Source: Pelagadaptatus aseana
Lineage (GTDB): Bacteria > Pseudomonadota > Gammaproteobacteria > Pseudomonadales > Cellvibrionaceae
Direction of reading: 5' to 3'
NCBI GenBank assembly: GCA_040365065.1
Contig: BAABNI010000008.1
Location: 1 to 64,000, forward strand
DNA length: 64,000 nucleotides
Shown here: positions 36,755 through 47,664 of the stretch, piece by piece
Position numbering within the stretch: position 1 is the stretch's first letter
Layout of the letters: each line of letters opens with the position of its first letter
Program-made: the position numbers and the translations under genes
Notes under the pieces: generated by a model
What the model was told of the DNA's origin: nothing
What the model saw: the letters and a program-made list of their open reading frames with translations, nothing else
Database searches by the model: none

Positions 36755-37104
36755 TGCTTGATGTCCCCATGCCCGGTCTTATCCGCTGCCTTGCCGGCCT
36801 TTTCCAGTTTTAGCGTCAGACTGCCGGCGACAAAAATGGCGACACCAAGGGCAAACAGGTAGCGGGTATCCATCAACTGTACTTCCCAGAAGTGGAATAG
36901 AGGCGCGAGAATGACGGCTACGAAAATACCCATAGATGCCATGGTGTCGGCTTTTTCCGGGAACCGAACTTGATTGCTGCAATGGGGGCAGGGAAATTTT
37001 TCACTTTTGAGGAAATCCTGAAGTAGCCCTTCTCGGCGTAACAGGCGTTTGTCCATGGGTTCGCTGCAATAGGGGCAGCGCAGAGGTTTGAGTAATAGTG
37101 CCAC
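36751..37104 (-). CDS. Zinc-ribbon membrane protein of unknown function
   Basis: 117 residues: CPYC and CPHC (residues about 10-13 and 39-42) form a probable zinc site, followed by two hydrophobic segments (about 57-73 and 80-97). Not recognised beyond this. It precedes yciH with a four-base overlap and is divergent from the K+ channel, whose C-terminus also has a zinc ribbon. Confidence 0.75.
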   Translation of the reverse strand: MALLLKPLRCPYCSEPMDKRLLRREGLLQDFLKSEKFPCPHCSNQVRFPEKADTMASMGIFVAVILAPLFHFWEVQLMDTRYLFALGVAIFVAGSLTLKLEKAGKAADKTGHGDIKQ

Positions 37105-37184
37105 GTTGGTTTCCCCGGTGGTGTGGTTATAATTCTGTCATACATTCTTACAAGGCTTTTGGTCATTACCTCAAGGGATTTTTA

Positions 37185-38003
37185 ATGAAGCGCACAGCCC
37201 TGCAACGCAAACTCAATATTATCATCTTCGGTCATGATACGCCTTCCGGTAAAACCTTTGATCTCGTTCTGATCTGGTTGATTGTGATCAGTGTGTTGCT
37301 GGTGATGCTTGAGACTGTCAGCTGGATTGAGCAGGAATGGGGTGAGTGGCTGATCATGATCGAGTGGGGCTTTACGGTGGTTTTCACCCTGGAGTATCTG
37401 GTGCGAATTTATGTAACCGAAAGACGCTGGGCCTATATTCGTAGTTTTTACGGGATTGTGGATCTGCTGTCCATTCTGCCGACCTATTTGGGGCTGTTCT
37501 TTACCGATGCCCGTTATCTGTTGATAGTGCGGGTATTGCGGGTATTGCGGGTGTTTCGTGTTCTGAAGTTGGTACAGTACATGTCTGAGGCCAATATTCT
37601 GGTGCGGTCGATGAAGATGTCCCGTCGTAAGATTTTCGTATTCTTCTCAACCGTATTGGTGCTCTCAACCATTTTTGGTTCTTTGATGTACATTGTTGAG
37701 GGGCCAGAGCACGGTTTTACCAGCATTCCGAAAAGTATTTATTGGACCATAGTAACCATTACCACGGTTGGATACGGCGACATCACGCCGCACACCGTGA
37801 TGGGACAGTTTATTGCTTCAGCGGCCATGTTGACCGGTTATTCCATTATTGCTGTTCCTACCGGCATTCTGACGGCTGAATTGGCCAGTGAGATGCAGAA
37901 AGAACGGACCCAGATTGTTTGCCCAAATTGTCATCACGCCGGACACGAGTCCGATGCCTTTCATTGCAAGCACTGCGGATCCGATCTTGGGCGTCGTTCC
38001 TGA
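37185..38003 (+). CDS. Voltage-gated potassium channel with C-terminal zinc ribbon
   Basis: About 272 residues from ATG 37185 (AAGGGA upstream). Six-segment Kv plan: S1 about 24-43, S4 with Arg every third residue (VRVLRVLRVFRVLKL), pore filter TTVGYGD near residue 194-199, then S6 and a cytoplasmic tail. The tail has CPNCHH and CKHCG, a four-Cys ribbon at the very end, unlike standard KvAP-type channels. Sits in the inner membrane. A metal- or redox-sensitive gate is possible but not shown. Confidence 0.9.
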   Translation: MKRTALQRKLNIIIFGHDTPSGKTFDLVLIWLIVISVLLVMLETVSWIEQEWGEWLIMIEWGFTVVFTLEYLVRIYVTERRWAYIRSFYGIVDLLSILPTYLGLFFTDARYLLIVRVLRVLRVFRVLKLVQYMSEANILVRSMKMSRRKIFVFFSTVLVLSTIFGSLMYIVEGPEHGFTSIPKSIYWTIVTITTVGYGDITPHTVMGQFIASAAMLTGYSIIAVPTGILTAELASEMQKERTQIVCPNCHHAGHESDAFHCKHCGSDLGRRS

Positions 38004-38232
38004 CGCCAAAAGGCGATCACGGCATCGCTTCTAACTCCAATTCTTGAATTACGCGCCAAATCACTGCTTTTGGTAGTTTTTGCTTTGTAATTGTCAGCGC
38101 CATTGTGTATGTTCATAAGTAGTTAATTGAGCCGTACTAATATAATAAAAACAGTAAGTTGCATGACCTTTCTAAATTTCTTTTTAAATTTAAAAGGGTG
38201 TGCCGTATGGCGGGGGTGTTCGAGGTTGGTGG

Positions 38233-38469
38233 ATGACAAAAGACAAAGACTGTGAAGAGTTGCTTGAGCAGATTCAGGAGCTGCAGATGCGGGTGTCCTT
38301 TCAGGAGGACAATCTTCAGGAACTGAATGATGTAATTGCTGAACAGGATGCCAATATCTCCAAGCTACAAGAACAGTTGCGTTACTTCGCTGAAAAAATG
38401 AAACAGCTGGAGAGTGCAAGCTCCTTGACTGGCCCCGTTTCCGGGGATGAACGTCCTCCCCATTACTAG
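38233..38469 (+). CDS. slyX: SlyX family protein
   Basis: 78 residues, coiled coil: LLEQIQELQMRVSFQEDNLQELNDVIAEQD, then a disordered PRY-like end (DERPPHY). Matches SlyX, whose function is unknown. ATG 38233 gives the usual short start; the frame is open 33 bases upstream. Confidence 0.93.
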   Translation: MTKDKDCEELLEQIQELQMRVSFQEDNLQELNDVIAEQDANISKLQEQLRYFAEKMKQLESASSLTGPVSGDERPPHY

Positions 38470-38636
38470 GCAGAGTGGAAAATGTTCCTCAGTCCAAATC
38501 GGCGTCTATACTTAAAATCTCTACCAGCTCTGCTGGAGGAGACTGCAGTGCCTGATCTGTTGTTTAAAGCAAGTCGGTACTGTATTGCGCGGGAATGCAG
38601 CCTGAGAGTTCGATTTTTCGGCCGGGGTAAACCAGT

Positions 38637-41137
38637 GTGAGCAATATCAAGCTAAGCCTTGTACAGAAAGCTGATAGCACGCTAAAAGCAAAGCTGTTTG
38701 ATACCGCTATGCCTGCCTGGAGCTGGAATATTGATACCGGCCTGGTTGAATGTAACGAGCACTTCAACAATTTCTTTAATGCCAAAGCCTCCAATCTGAT
38801 GGAGTTTTTACCGCTGATTTCAGAAGATGGTGGTGAATATTTTCTGTCTCTGGCCGGTAAATCCATCCAAAATCGAGAACCCTTCTTTACCGAAGTCATG
38901 CTGCAGACGGCAAAGGGTAAGCAGAAAGGTTTTATCTGGGGCTGCCCTGAGATCATGCCGGAAGGCAAGGCCTGTATGAAGGTTGCGGGGGTTATACACC
39001 CCAATGAAGCAAGCCAGAGGCCGGATACGCTGGAGCATCGCTTACTGGATCAGAAGGCTGAACTGCAGGGGCTGCTCGACTCTATTCGATCTCCTATCTG
39101 GTATCTGGATACCCGGGGTTGTATCAAGCAGGGTAATCAGGAAGCGGAAAGAATTGTTCCCCGTTTTGAAGCGGTAGGAAAACCTTTTGCTCAGGTTGTG
39201 CCGGGGGCCGGTTCGGCACAGCGTTGTCAGTCAGAGCTGCAACAAGTGATCGATAGTGGCGTTGCGCTTTACGATACGCTGGAAAACTTCACCATCCATG
39301 GTCAACACTACTGGTACCGGGTCGATAAGGTACCGACCAAGAACGGTGCCGGCGAGGTAACCGGGGTTATGGTGACTTTCAAGGACGTCACCACTGACGT
39401 CTCTTACAAAAAAGCGCTGGAAGAGAGTGAAACCCGTTACCGGGCTTTTATTGCCAACAGTTCAGAGGCCGTTTTCTGTATTGATATGAGCCCGCCGGTT
39501 AATACCGGCCTGCCATATGCAGAGCAGACACTGGCCATTGAGCAATCCGGGGTGCTGGTTGAAAGTAATTCCGTGATGGCGGAAATGTTTGATTTTCAGA
39601 ATCTCAATGACCGTATTGGTACCCGCTTTTTCAAAGATGTTGGGCACAGTTTTGCCGGAGATTTGAATGATTTTCTGGCCAACAATTATCGTCTGCAAGA
39701 TCGTGAGGTTATTACGACTCACGCAAACTCCCGTCGTTATTATCAGATGTCGATTATGGGTATTGTCGAAGACGGGCAATTGGTCAGAATCTGGGGTACG
39801 GCACGGGATACCACCGAGCGACGCCGCTATCTGGAAAAGTTGGAGTATCAGGCCACCCACGACTCTCTGACTCTGTTACCCAATCGCAGTTTTCTCTATA
39901 AAGAGCTTGAGAAGAAGCTTAGGGAAACCCGAGGTAAAAAGTTTGCCCTGATGCTGATGGATCTCGACCGCTTTAAAGAGATCAACGACACCCTGGGCCA
40001 TCACGTCGGTGATGAATTGCTGAAAAAATCGGCCCACGGATTGAATTGGAAATAGCCGAGCACAATGCACTGGTTACCCGTTTGGGTGGTGATGAATTTG
40101 CCATTCTGCTGTCGAATATCCGCAGTAATCAGCAGGCGGTTGTTCTGGGGTACCGAATTCTCGATGCTGTTCGTGAACCGTTTGAGCTGGCAGGTTTCAA
40201 TACCGAAATCAGCGCCAGTATCGGAATTACCATCTCACCGGATCAGGCTCAGGATATCAGCACCTTGATGCGCTTTGCGGATGTGGCTATGTACCATGCC
40301 AAGTCCGAGAGAAATGGTGTGTCGGTGTATCGCTCCAGTTATGATCGCCATACGCCCAAACGTCTGGCACTGATCAATGATTTGGGTAAAGCCATTCGCG
40401 AGAACCAACTGGAACTCTACTACCAACCTAAAATCCGACTGAACGATCGCCAGTGCTATGGCTTTGAGGCTTTGATTCGCTGGAATCACCCCGAAATGGG
40501 TTTTATTCCGCCGGGTGAGTTTATCCCTCTGGCGGAAGTCAGTGAGGTGATTCATCCTCTGACATTGTGGGTGCTGGAGCAGTCCATTAAGCAGGCCCGA
40601 GCGTGGTTGGATAGCGGTTACAATTTTACTGTGGCGGCAAACCTGTCGGCACAGAACCTGTTGAATGATCAGTTGGTGGATCGAGTCGCCGCGCTGTTAC
40701 GCCGTTATCAGGTGCCGGCCAGTCACCTTGAACTGGAAATCACCGAAAGTGCCATTATGGCCGACCCCAATCGGGCGCTGAAGGCGTTGCAGGAAATCAA
40801 TGAGCTGGGGATTACGCTGGCCATTGATGATTTTGGTACCGGTTATTCGTCACTGTCTTATCTCAAACGCTTGCCAGTCACCTCCTTAAAAATTGACTGC
40901 TCCTTCGTCAAAGACATTCTGGAAGACGAGCAGGATTCCATCATCGTCAATTCCACCATTAATCTGGCCCACAACCTGGGGCTTACGGTAGTCGCGGAAG
41001 GGGTAGAGGAAGAGGAAATCCTCAGGCATCTGGAGCTCATGGGTGCCGATAAAGCTCAGGGTTACCACATTGGTAAACCCATGGCGGTTACGGATCTGGA
41101 TGCCTGGCTGGCAAAAGGTGATTGGCTGCCCCGTTAG
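38637..41137 (+). pseudogene. PAS-GGDEF-EAL c-di-GMP protein, frameshifted at an A6 run
   Basis: As one gene: three PAS-like regions (about residues 20-110, 145-250, 265-395), GGDEF (LDRFKEINDTLGHHVGDELL ... RLGGDEFAILL) and EAL (FEALIRW, DDFGTGYSSLSYLKRLP). The reading frame breaks at 40023-40028: with six A's the text is LLKKSAHGLNWK then stop; one more A (or a -1 shift) gives LLKKIGPRIELEIAEH and joins the second frame. As written the GGDEF domain is cut and the EAL half has no start of its own. Candidates are a real indel, -1 slippage on G AAA AAA, or a homopolymer error. GTG 38637 is the start used here. Confidence 0.85.
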
Positions 41138-41175
41138 GGACAACCAATTGGCTAGCAGCTCAATAACCGCCAGAT

Positions 41176-42831
41176 TTAAATCGGGCAGGTCATTTTACCA
41201 AGGCGCTTGGTGAGTTCCATATTTTCCCTATAGTCGATGGGCAGTACCACCAGACTGGGCCCCTCTTCATTTAAGGCCGCTTCCAGAACCGTCTTCAGCT
41301 CTTTGCTGTGATCCACCCGATGGCCTGACCAGCCAAAGGATTCTGCCAGTTGTACCCAGTCCGGGTTGTCGAAAGCCAGATCCGTATGGCGGCCAAATTC
41401 ATTGGTCTGTTTCCAGCCGATCAAACCATAGCCGCCGTCCTCCCAAACCATGATGGTCATATGGCAGTTGAGCCGCTTGGCGGTTTCCATCTCCTGAACG
41501 TTCATAAGAAATCCACCGTCACCGCAAATGCCCAGAATTTTGCGATCCGGGTAGACGATCGAGGCGGCAATGGTACCTGGCAGGGCAAACCCCATGGAGC
41601 AAAAGCCGTTGGGTATCAGGCAGGTATTGGGTTCGTGGCATTGATAGTGCCTTGCGATCCACATTTTGTGAGCACCGACGTCCGATAGCAGGATGTCGTG
41701 AGCGCCCATCACGGTGCGAGCATCGCTCAACACTTTCTGGGGTTTGATGGTGTGCGATGTATCATCGTTGCTGTAGCGGTCAAACTCTTCAGTCATTTGC
41801 TCGCGCACAGATTGCTGCTGTTGCAGATCGAAGTTGGTGGGGCTGGGGTCATTGTCGAGTCTTTCATTGAGCATCCACAGGGAGTGGGCCAGATCTCCGA
41901 CAACTTCTGTTTCCGGGTGGTAGTGTTCGTCAATTTCTGCCGGCAGGAAGTCAATGTGCAGGACTTCTTTGGTGTCTTCACCATTCCAGAGGCGGGGGTG
42001 GTATTCCACCATGTCATAGCCAATGGTGATGACCAGATCCGCGGCATCGATGGCGCAGGCGGGTATGTCTTTGGAGCCCAGACCGATGGTATAGAGGCAA
42101 TAGGGCGCATCCATGTCCACACAACCTTTGGCCATAAACGTACTCAGTACACCAATACCTGTTTTCTCACAGAAAATTCTTAATTGTTTGCTGGCGCGTT
42201 TGCGAATGCAACCGTTACCGGCAATGATGATGGGACGCTTGGCATTCTTCAGGCGCTCGTAAGCCATGTCGATAATTTTGTCGGCGGGTACCGGGCGACG
42301 GAATTTTTTCACGGGCAGCGGCGTTTTATTGACGGGAAGTTTGGCGATGTCTTCCGGCAGTTCCACCAATACGGCACCGGGCTTTTCGGTTCGGGCCAAA
42401 CGCACCGCTTTACGCATGATTTCCGGGATGTTTTCTGGATGCCAGATGGTGGTCGCCCATTTGGTCACTGGCTTGAACATATCCACCACATCCATGACCT
42501 GATGGGATTCTTTGTGTAAGCGGGTAGAGGCGCCTTGACCGGTAAGTACCAGCATGGGAGCACGGTCCATATTGGAATCAGCCACGCCGGTGATCAGATT
42601 GGTCGCGCCTGGTCCAAGTGTGCCCAGACAACCGGCGGGGTTTCCGGTAAGCCGCCCGTATATCTCTGCCATAAAAGCTGCGCCCTGTTCATGGCGGGTC
42701 AATATGAATTTTATTTTTTCAGACTGTTCCAGAGATATCATAAAATCGGCGTTTTCTTCACCCGGTACGCCAAAGATGTACTCTACGCCTTCCTCTTCCA
42801 GACACTGAACCATTAAATCTGATGCTTTCAT
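41176..42831 (-). CDS. Acetolactate synthase-type ThDP enzyme, large-subunit family
   Basis: 551 residues: pyrimidine domain (VEYIFGVPGEENADFM, HEQGAAFMAEIYGRLTG), central domain, and PP domain with the ThDP motif GDGGFLMNVQEMETAKRLNC. Catalytic Glu is HEQ. Close in order to catabolic AlsS/IlvB-like enzymes making acetolactate from pyruvate. No small subunit lies beside it, so branched-chain synthesis is not certain. Transcribed alone, divergent from the DUF748 gene. Confidence 0.88.
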   Translation of the reverse strand: MKASDLMVQCLEEEGVEYIFGVPGEENADFMISLEQSEKIKFILTRHEQGAAFMAEIYGRLTGNPAGCLGTLGPGATNLITGVADSNMDRAPMLVLTGQGASTRLHKESHQVMDVVDMFKPVTKWATTIWHPENIPEIMRKAVRLARTEKPGAVLVELPEDIAKLPVNKTPLPVKKFRRPVPADKIIDMAYERLKNAKRPIIIAGNGCIRKRASKQLRIFCEKTGIGVLSTFMAKGCVDMDAPYCLYTIGLGSKDIPACAIDAADLVITIGYDMVEYHPRLWNGEDTKEVLHIDFLPAEIDEHYHPETEVVGDLAHSLWMLNERLDNDPSPTNFDLQQQQSVREQMTEEFDRYSNDDTSHTIKPQKVLSDARTVMGAHDILLSDVGAHKMWIARHYQCHEPNTCLIPNGFCSMGFALPGTIAASIVYPDRKILGICGDGGFLMNVQEMETAKRLNCHMTIMVWEDGGYGLIGWKQTNEFGRHTDLAFDNPDWVQLAESFGWSGHRVDHSKELKTVLEAALNEEGPSLVVLPIDYRENMELTKRLGKMTCPI

Positions 42832-42928
42832 GCAAGAATCCCGTTTGTTGTTCTACTGTTAGAGAATAGACTATGGCTTTTATCTAGGCCTATTTCTGTC
42901 ATTTTTATCTTTCTGTTGAGTGAAGTTT

Positions 42929-45034
42929 ATGCCCGGTACTGATTCCACCTTCTCCCGTCGTTTACTGCGCTGGGGGGGACATACCCTGTTGTTGATTTTT
43001 CTGATCCTGTTATTGGTCTTCACGTTATTACCACTGGGTATTCGTACCGCTGTTGAGCACTGGTTTGCCCAACAGGGTATTGAGGCAGAACTGGCTCATG
43101 TTGAAATCGCCCCGGTTGTTGGTCGCGTGCAATTATCCGGTCTCAAGGCACTGCGCAATGGTGAGAGGGTGTTGCAGCTGGACGATTTGATTGTGGATAT
43201 CAGCTGGCTTCCGCTCAGGGAGAATCGCCTGCAGATTACAGAATTCAGTGTTGATGGTTTGTACCTGCAGGCCAGTAAGCGTGATAACCAGCAGTGGCTG
43301 GCGGGGCTGAATTTGGAAAAATTGCTCAGCACTGGTGGCAATACCCCGAACGCCCCCGATTCGCAGGCAGGGGCGGAAGCCGATGCATCGGCTTCGCCCT
43401 TTGTCGTTGAAGTCGATCGGTTGGCTCTGGAGAATATCGGCGCCTGTGCCAACGCCAGCAGTGCGGGGCAGATGTTGGCTGATTATTGTCTGGATTTCAG
43501 ATCATTCAATATTCCGCAAACCCTGTCGCTGGTGCTGGATAAAGACATCAGTGTCCAGTTGCCTGGCGCTCAGTTACAACAACTGGCAATCAAGGATCAG
43601 CTTCCCGGGCAAAGTGTGCTGCGATTGGGGGCGATCACGATGCAGCAGTTACAGCTGCAAGCCGATACGTTGACTTTGGCGAATCTCAGTCTTGAATCTC
43701 TGCAGGTTTTGGCTCGTGAGGCATCTCTGACCATGGTTGATGTGCAGCCTTACTACTTGTCATTGCAGGCGATTGGGTTGCAGGACATGGCTTACTCTTT
43801 GAAGGAACCACGTGCCGATTTGGAGAGCTTGTCGTTGGCGGGTCTGGGGGTAATGGTACATCGGGACAGTAACGGCGTCTTGCCGATTCAGCCGCGGGTC
43901 AATGCGTTGCAGCAATCACTGTCGGCTTTGTTGCCGGCTAAAAATGACACCGAACAACCGCAGCCGCAGGCTGACCCCTCTGTTGCAGGTCAGGAGGGCG
44001 CACTGGTGTTGACGCTGAATCAATTTTCTTTGGGGCAGGGTTCCAGAGTTTTTTGGTTGGATGAAGGTGTTCAACCCCAAGTGAAGCAAACGCTTAATGA
44101 TGTTCGTCTGGCCGTGCAGGGTATTGATACCTCGATGCCACAGCACCAAACCGAGATTGATTTTGCGGTAGCGCTCAATGATTTTTCCTCCGCCAGCCTC
44201 AAGGGCTGGGTCAAACCCTTTACCGAAAAGGTCAATCTGGCGTTTGATGCGCGAATAGAAGGCTTTGATGCGTTGCCAGTATCGCCCTATGTTGAGCGCA
44301 ATCTGCAATATAAGATTCAGCAGGGCCACATCAATGAAACCCTGACCGTAGCGATCGAGGAGGATCAGCTGGATATTATGTCCGAGCTGGTGCTGGAAAA
44401 GTTTTATATGGAAAGCCTCTCGCGAAATGAATTGGCAGAGGGTGAAGAAACTCAGGATTTACCGGTGGCTATGGCGCTCGATTTGCTGCGCGATGGTGAT
44501 GACCGGATTACGGTAGAGATTCCCGTTGATGGTGATATCAGCGATCCAAATTTTTCGCTGGCTCAGGTTATGGGGGTGGTGTTTCGCAAGGCCCTGACTC
44601 AGGCGGTGATCAATTATTACACGCCCTTTGGTCTGGTTAATATTGCTTCGGCTGTGGCGGGTTCGGCCATGAAGTTGCGCTTTGATCCTTTTTACTTCCC
44701 GCCTGGCAATGCCAGTTTGACGTCCGAGCAGATGCAAAGGCTTAAGGAGCTTTCCGGTTTGTTAACGTCTAAGCAGCAGTTGAGTTTGAGCTTTTGTCCC
44801 AAGGTCACGGCGCAAGATGCCATGAGTATGCTGGGATTGAAAACCATGCCCAAAGCCGGTTTACAGCTGACGGACGATCAGATCCAACAGCTTCTGCTGA
44901 TGGGCAAACAGCGCAGTGTGGCAATCAAGCGAGCGCTGCTGGATCAACAGGTTAGAAGTAGTCAGGTTATTCTTTGTCAGGTTGAGTTGGATCTTGGTTC
45001 TGTGACCGAGCCGTTCGTCACCGTACAAATATAA
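42929..45034 (+). CDS. DUF748/AsmA-like envelope protein
   Basis: About 701 residues. One N-terminal membrane helix (LLLIFLILLLVFTLLPLGI), then a long periplasmic beta-rich repeat region with VEIAPVVGRVQLSGLKALR and AVALNDFSSASLKGWV, ending in a DUF748-like part (LDLLRDGDDRITVEIPVDGDISDPNFS). AsmA-like proteins move or shape outer-membrane lipids. ATG 42929 is used; GTG 42920 is possible. Confidence 0.82.
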   Translation: MPGTDSTFSRRLLRWGGHTLLLIFLILLLVFTLLPLGIRTAVEHWFAQQGIEAELAHVEIAPVVGRVQLSGLKALRNGERVLQLDDLIVDISWLPLRENRLQITEFSVDGLYLQASKRDNQQWLAGLNLEKLLSTGGNTPNAPDSQAGAEADASASPFVVEVDRLALENIGACANASSAGQMLADYCLDFRSFNIPQTLSLVLDKDISVQLPGAQLQQLAIKDQLPGQSVLRLGAITMQQLQLQADTLTLANLSLESLQVLAREASLTMVDVQPYYLSLQAIGLQDMAYSLKEPRADLESLSLAGLGVMVHRDSNGVLPIQPRVNALQQSLSALLPAKNDTEQPQPQADPSVAGQEGALVLTLNQFSLGQGSRVFWLDEGVQPQVKQTLNDVRLAVQGIDTSMPQHQTEIDFAVALNDFSSASLKGWVKPFTEKVNLAFDARIEGFDALPVSPYVERNLQYKIQQGHINETLTVAIEEDQLDIMSELVLEKFYMESLSRNELAEGEETQDLPVAMALDLLRDGDDRITVEIPVDGDISDPNFSLAQVMGVVFRKALTQAVINYYTPFGLVNIASAVAGSAMKLRFDPFYFPPGNASLTSEQMQRLKELSGLLTSKQQLSLSFCPKVTAQDAMSMLGLKTMPKAGLQLTDDQIQQLLLMGKQRSVAIKRALLDQQVRSSQVILCQVELDLGSVTEPFVTVQI

Positions 45035-45061
45035 GCGACAGAAGGTGTCGGAAAGGGCGGG

Positions 45062-45334
45062 TTATTCCCCGGTGTTGAGATAGCGAAGGCCAATGCCTTC
45101 CGGGTCCAGGCGAACCACTTCCATATCTACGATCGGAGCGTCACCGCCTGGAAGGCCTTGAACCTGCCCTTTTACGATCGAGCCTATTTCTGGCAGCGGC
45201 ACATCTTCCATAAACAGGAAGACACCACTGTTGGAGATGTCTCGGGTGGTGGTTTCAATTTCACCGATGGATTCGTGGCTGATACGAATCCGGGTTTTCA
45301 TTGGCACTCTTGGGCTATTGCGGTGTTCGGACAT
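45062..45334 (-). CDS. PilZ domain protein
   Basis: 90 residues, a single PilZ domain. RNSPR supplies the RxxxR and DISNSG supplies the D/NxSxxG of the c-di-GMP pocket. A stand-alone effector. It sits between the DUF748 gene and parC, and its target is unknown. Confidence 0.9.
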   Translation of the reverse strand: MSEHRNSPRVPMKTRIRISHESIGEIETTTRDISNSGVFLFMEDVPLPEIGSIVKGQVQGLPGGDAPIVDMEVVRLDPEGIGLRYLNTGE

Positions 45335-45414
45335 GGTCAGTGGCTTCTTATTGTTTTGTTCAGCCTAGCAGGTTCAGCTGGGTTGTGCCTCCCCCGGTCA
45401 GGGGAGGCGTATGA

Positions 45415-47664
45415 TTAGCTTTTAATCGCTGCGCTGTCCACTTTCTGAAATCCTCGGGGCAGTTTGTTGCCCCGGCGTCCTCGTTCACCTCGGTAGTGAT
45501 CGAGATCCGATGCTTTCAGAGTCAGGTGACGTTTACCCGAGTAAATGGCCAGCTGCTCCCCTTCGCTGATGACAACCAGAGCGACCATATATTCCTCCCG
45601 GCTTAAAACCCGCGCGGAGGGAATATTGAGGATTTTATTGCCTTTGCCTCGTGCCAGTACCGGGAGCTCGGCCACTGGGAATACCAGCATGCGGCCTTCA
45701 TTGCTGATGGCGGCCAGCAGGTCAGTTTCGGCATTGCGGATCTTGAGTGGCGCCATGACCTGACCGCCCTTGGGCAGGGTCAGTGCTGCTTTACCCGCTT
45801 TGTTTTTGGCGTAGAGGTCACCAAGCTTGGTCACAAACCCATAACCGGCATCGGATGCCAGCAGTACAGGCTCCTCGTTGTTGCCCATCAACAGCCCGTC
45901 AAAGGTGGCACCGCTGGGTGGGTTAAGGCGCCCGCTGACCGGTTCGCCCTGTCCTCGTGCCGAAGGCAGGGTGTGGGCTGCAATGGCGTAGCTGCGGCCG
46001 GTGGAATCCAGCAGAATGGCGTTTTGATTGGTCTTGCCCTGTGCGGACAGTTTGTAACCGTCGCCGGCCTTGTAGTTGAGAGCGGTTGGGTCCATATCGT
46101 GGCCCTTGGCGGCTCGAATCCAGCCCTTATCGGAAATCACCACGGTAACCGGGTCACTGCCCAGCAGATCGGTTTCACTGAAGGCCTGAGCTTCCTGACG
46201 TTGCACAATCGGTGAGCGGCGCTCATCGCCAAATTCTTCGGCAGCGGCCAGTAGTTCTTTCTTGAGCAGGGTTTTCAGACGTCGGGCACTGTCCAGTGTC
46301 TGCTTCAGTTTGTCTCGCTCGCCCTCCAGTGCTTCCTTCTCCTGAAGGATTTTCATCTCCTCCAGACGCGCCAATTGTCGCAACTTGGTTTCAAGAATGT
46401 ACTCTGCCTGAGCTTCGTTGAGATTGAAGCGCTTCATCAGTACCGGTTTGGGCTCGTCCTCGTTGCGGATGATTTCAATCACTTCATCGACATTGAGGAA
46501 GACGATCATCAAGGCCGCCAATCGCTCCAATCGTTCTTCGACTTTTTTGAGGCGATGTTCCAGACGGCGGCGCAGGGTGACGGTGCGGAAGCTGAGCCAC
46601 TCGCTGAGGATCTTGTCCAGCGATTTTACCTGGGGCAGGCCATCGATACCGATCATGTTGAGATTGACGCGGTAGGTTTTCTCCAGATCGGTGGTGGCGA
46701 ACAGGTGATTCATCACCTCGTCCATATCGATGCGGTTGGAGCGCGGTACAATCACCAGACGCGTGGGGTTTTCATGGTCAGATTCATCGCGCAAATCCAC
46801 CACCATCGGTAACTTTTTAGCCTGCATCTGAGCCGCGATCTGCTCCAGCACTTTGGCGCCACTGACCTGATGGGGCAGAGCGGTGACCACAATGTCGCCG
46901 TCTTCTTTGCTCCACTTGGCACGCATGCGCACACTGCCCCGGCCAGTTTCATACATCTTCTGCAGATCCGCCGGAGGCGTAATGATCTCGGCATCAGTGG
47001 GCATATCAGGCCCGGGAATATGCTCAATAAGATCGGCCACCGTTGCCTTGGGGTTTTCCAGCATATGTACGGTGGCATTGACCACCTCACGCAGGTTGTG
47101 AGGAGGAATGTCTGTGGCCATGCCCACGGCTATACCGGTGGTGCCGTTGAGTAGGACATTGGGTACCCGGGCCGGAAGAACAGCGGGCTCTTTCAGAGTG
47201 CCGTCGAAATTGGGAACCCAATCAACCGTGCCCTGACCCAGCTCGGATAAGAGCGCTTCACTGTATTTGGTCAGCTTTGACTCGGTGTAACGCATCGCCG
47301 CAAAGGACTTGGGGTCATCGGGGGAGCCCCAGTTGCCCTGACCGTCGATCAGGGTGTAGCGGTATGAAAAAGGCTGCGCCATCAGCACCATGGCTTCGTA
47401 AGAGGCCGAGTCACCGTGCGGGTGAAATTTACCAATTACATCACCCACGGTTCGCGCCGACTTCTTGTACTTTGCTGAGGCCTTGAGCCCCAGCTCGCTC
47501 ATGGCGTACACAATGCGTCGTTGTACGGGCTTTAAACCATCGCCGATATTGGGCAGGGCCCGGTCGAGAATGACGTACATGGAATAGTCCAGGTAGGCTT
47601 TCTCGGCGTAGGTTTTCAGGGAAATCTGTTCATCTGCTTCAGGCGCAGTGATTACCTCGGTCAT
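45415..47664 (-). CDS. parC: DNA topoisomerase IV subunit A
   Basis: 749 residues. Catalytic Tyr is in AAMRYTESKL; the quinolone region reads HPHGDSASYEAMV with the usual Ser and Glu. The C-terminal half has the ParC beta-pinwheel motifs (VSGRLNPPSGATFDGLLMG, KNKAGKAALTLPKGG). It separates daughter chromosomes with ParE, which is not in this window. Confidence 0.97.
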   Translation of the reverse strand: MTEVITAPEADEQISLKTYAEKAYLDYSMYVILDRALPNIGDGLKPVQRRIVYAMSELGLKASAKYKKSARTVGDVIGKFHPHGDSASYEAMVLMAQPFSYRYTLIDGQGNWGSPDDPKSFAAMRYTESKLTKYSEALLSELGQGTVDWVPNFDGTLKEPAVLPARVPNVLLNGTTGIAVGMATDIPPHNLREVVNATVHMLENPKATVADLIEHIPGPDMPTDAEIITPPADLQKMYETGRGSVRMRAKWSKEDGDIVVTALPHQVSGAKVLEQIAAQMQAKKLPMVVDLRDESDHENPTRLVIVPRSNRIDMDEVMNHLFATTDLEKTYRVNLNMIGIDGLPQVKSLDKILSEWLSFRTVTLRRRLEHRLKKVEERLERLAALMIVFLNVDEVIEIIRNEDEPKPVLMKRFNLNEAQAEYILETKLRQLARLEEMKILQEKEALEGERDKLKQTLDSARRLKTLLKKELLAAAEEFGDERRSPIVQRQEAQAFSETDLLGSDPVTVVISDKGWIRAAKGHDMDPTALNYKAGDGYKLSAQGKTNQNAILLDSTGRSYAIAAHTLPSARGQGEPVSGRLNPPSGATFDGLLMGNNEEPVLLASDAGYGFVTKLGDLYAKNKAGKAALTLPKGGQVMAPLKIRNAETDLLAAISNEGRMLVFPVAELPVLARGKGNKILNIPSARVLSREEYMVALVVISEGEQLAIYSGKRHLTLKASDLDHYRGERGRRGNKLPRGFQKVDSAAIKS

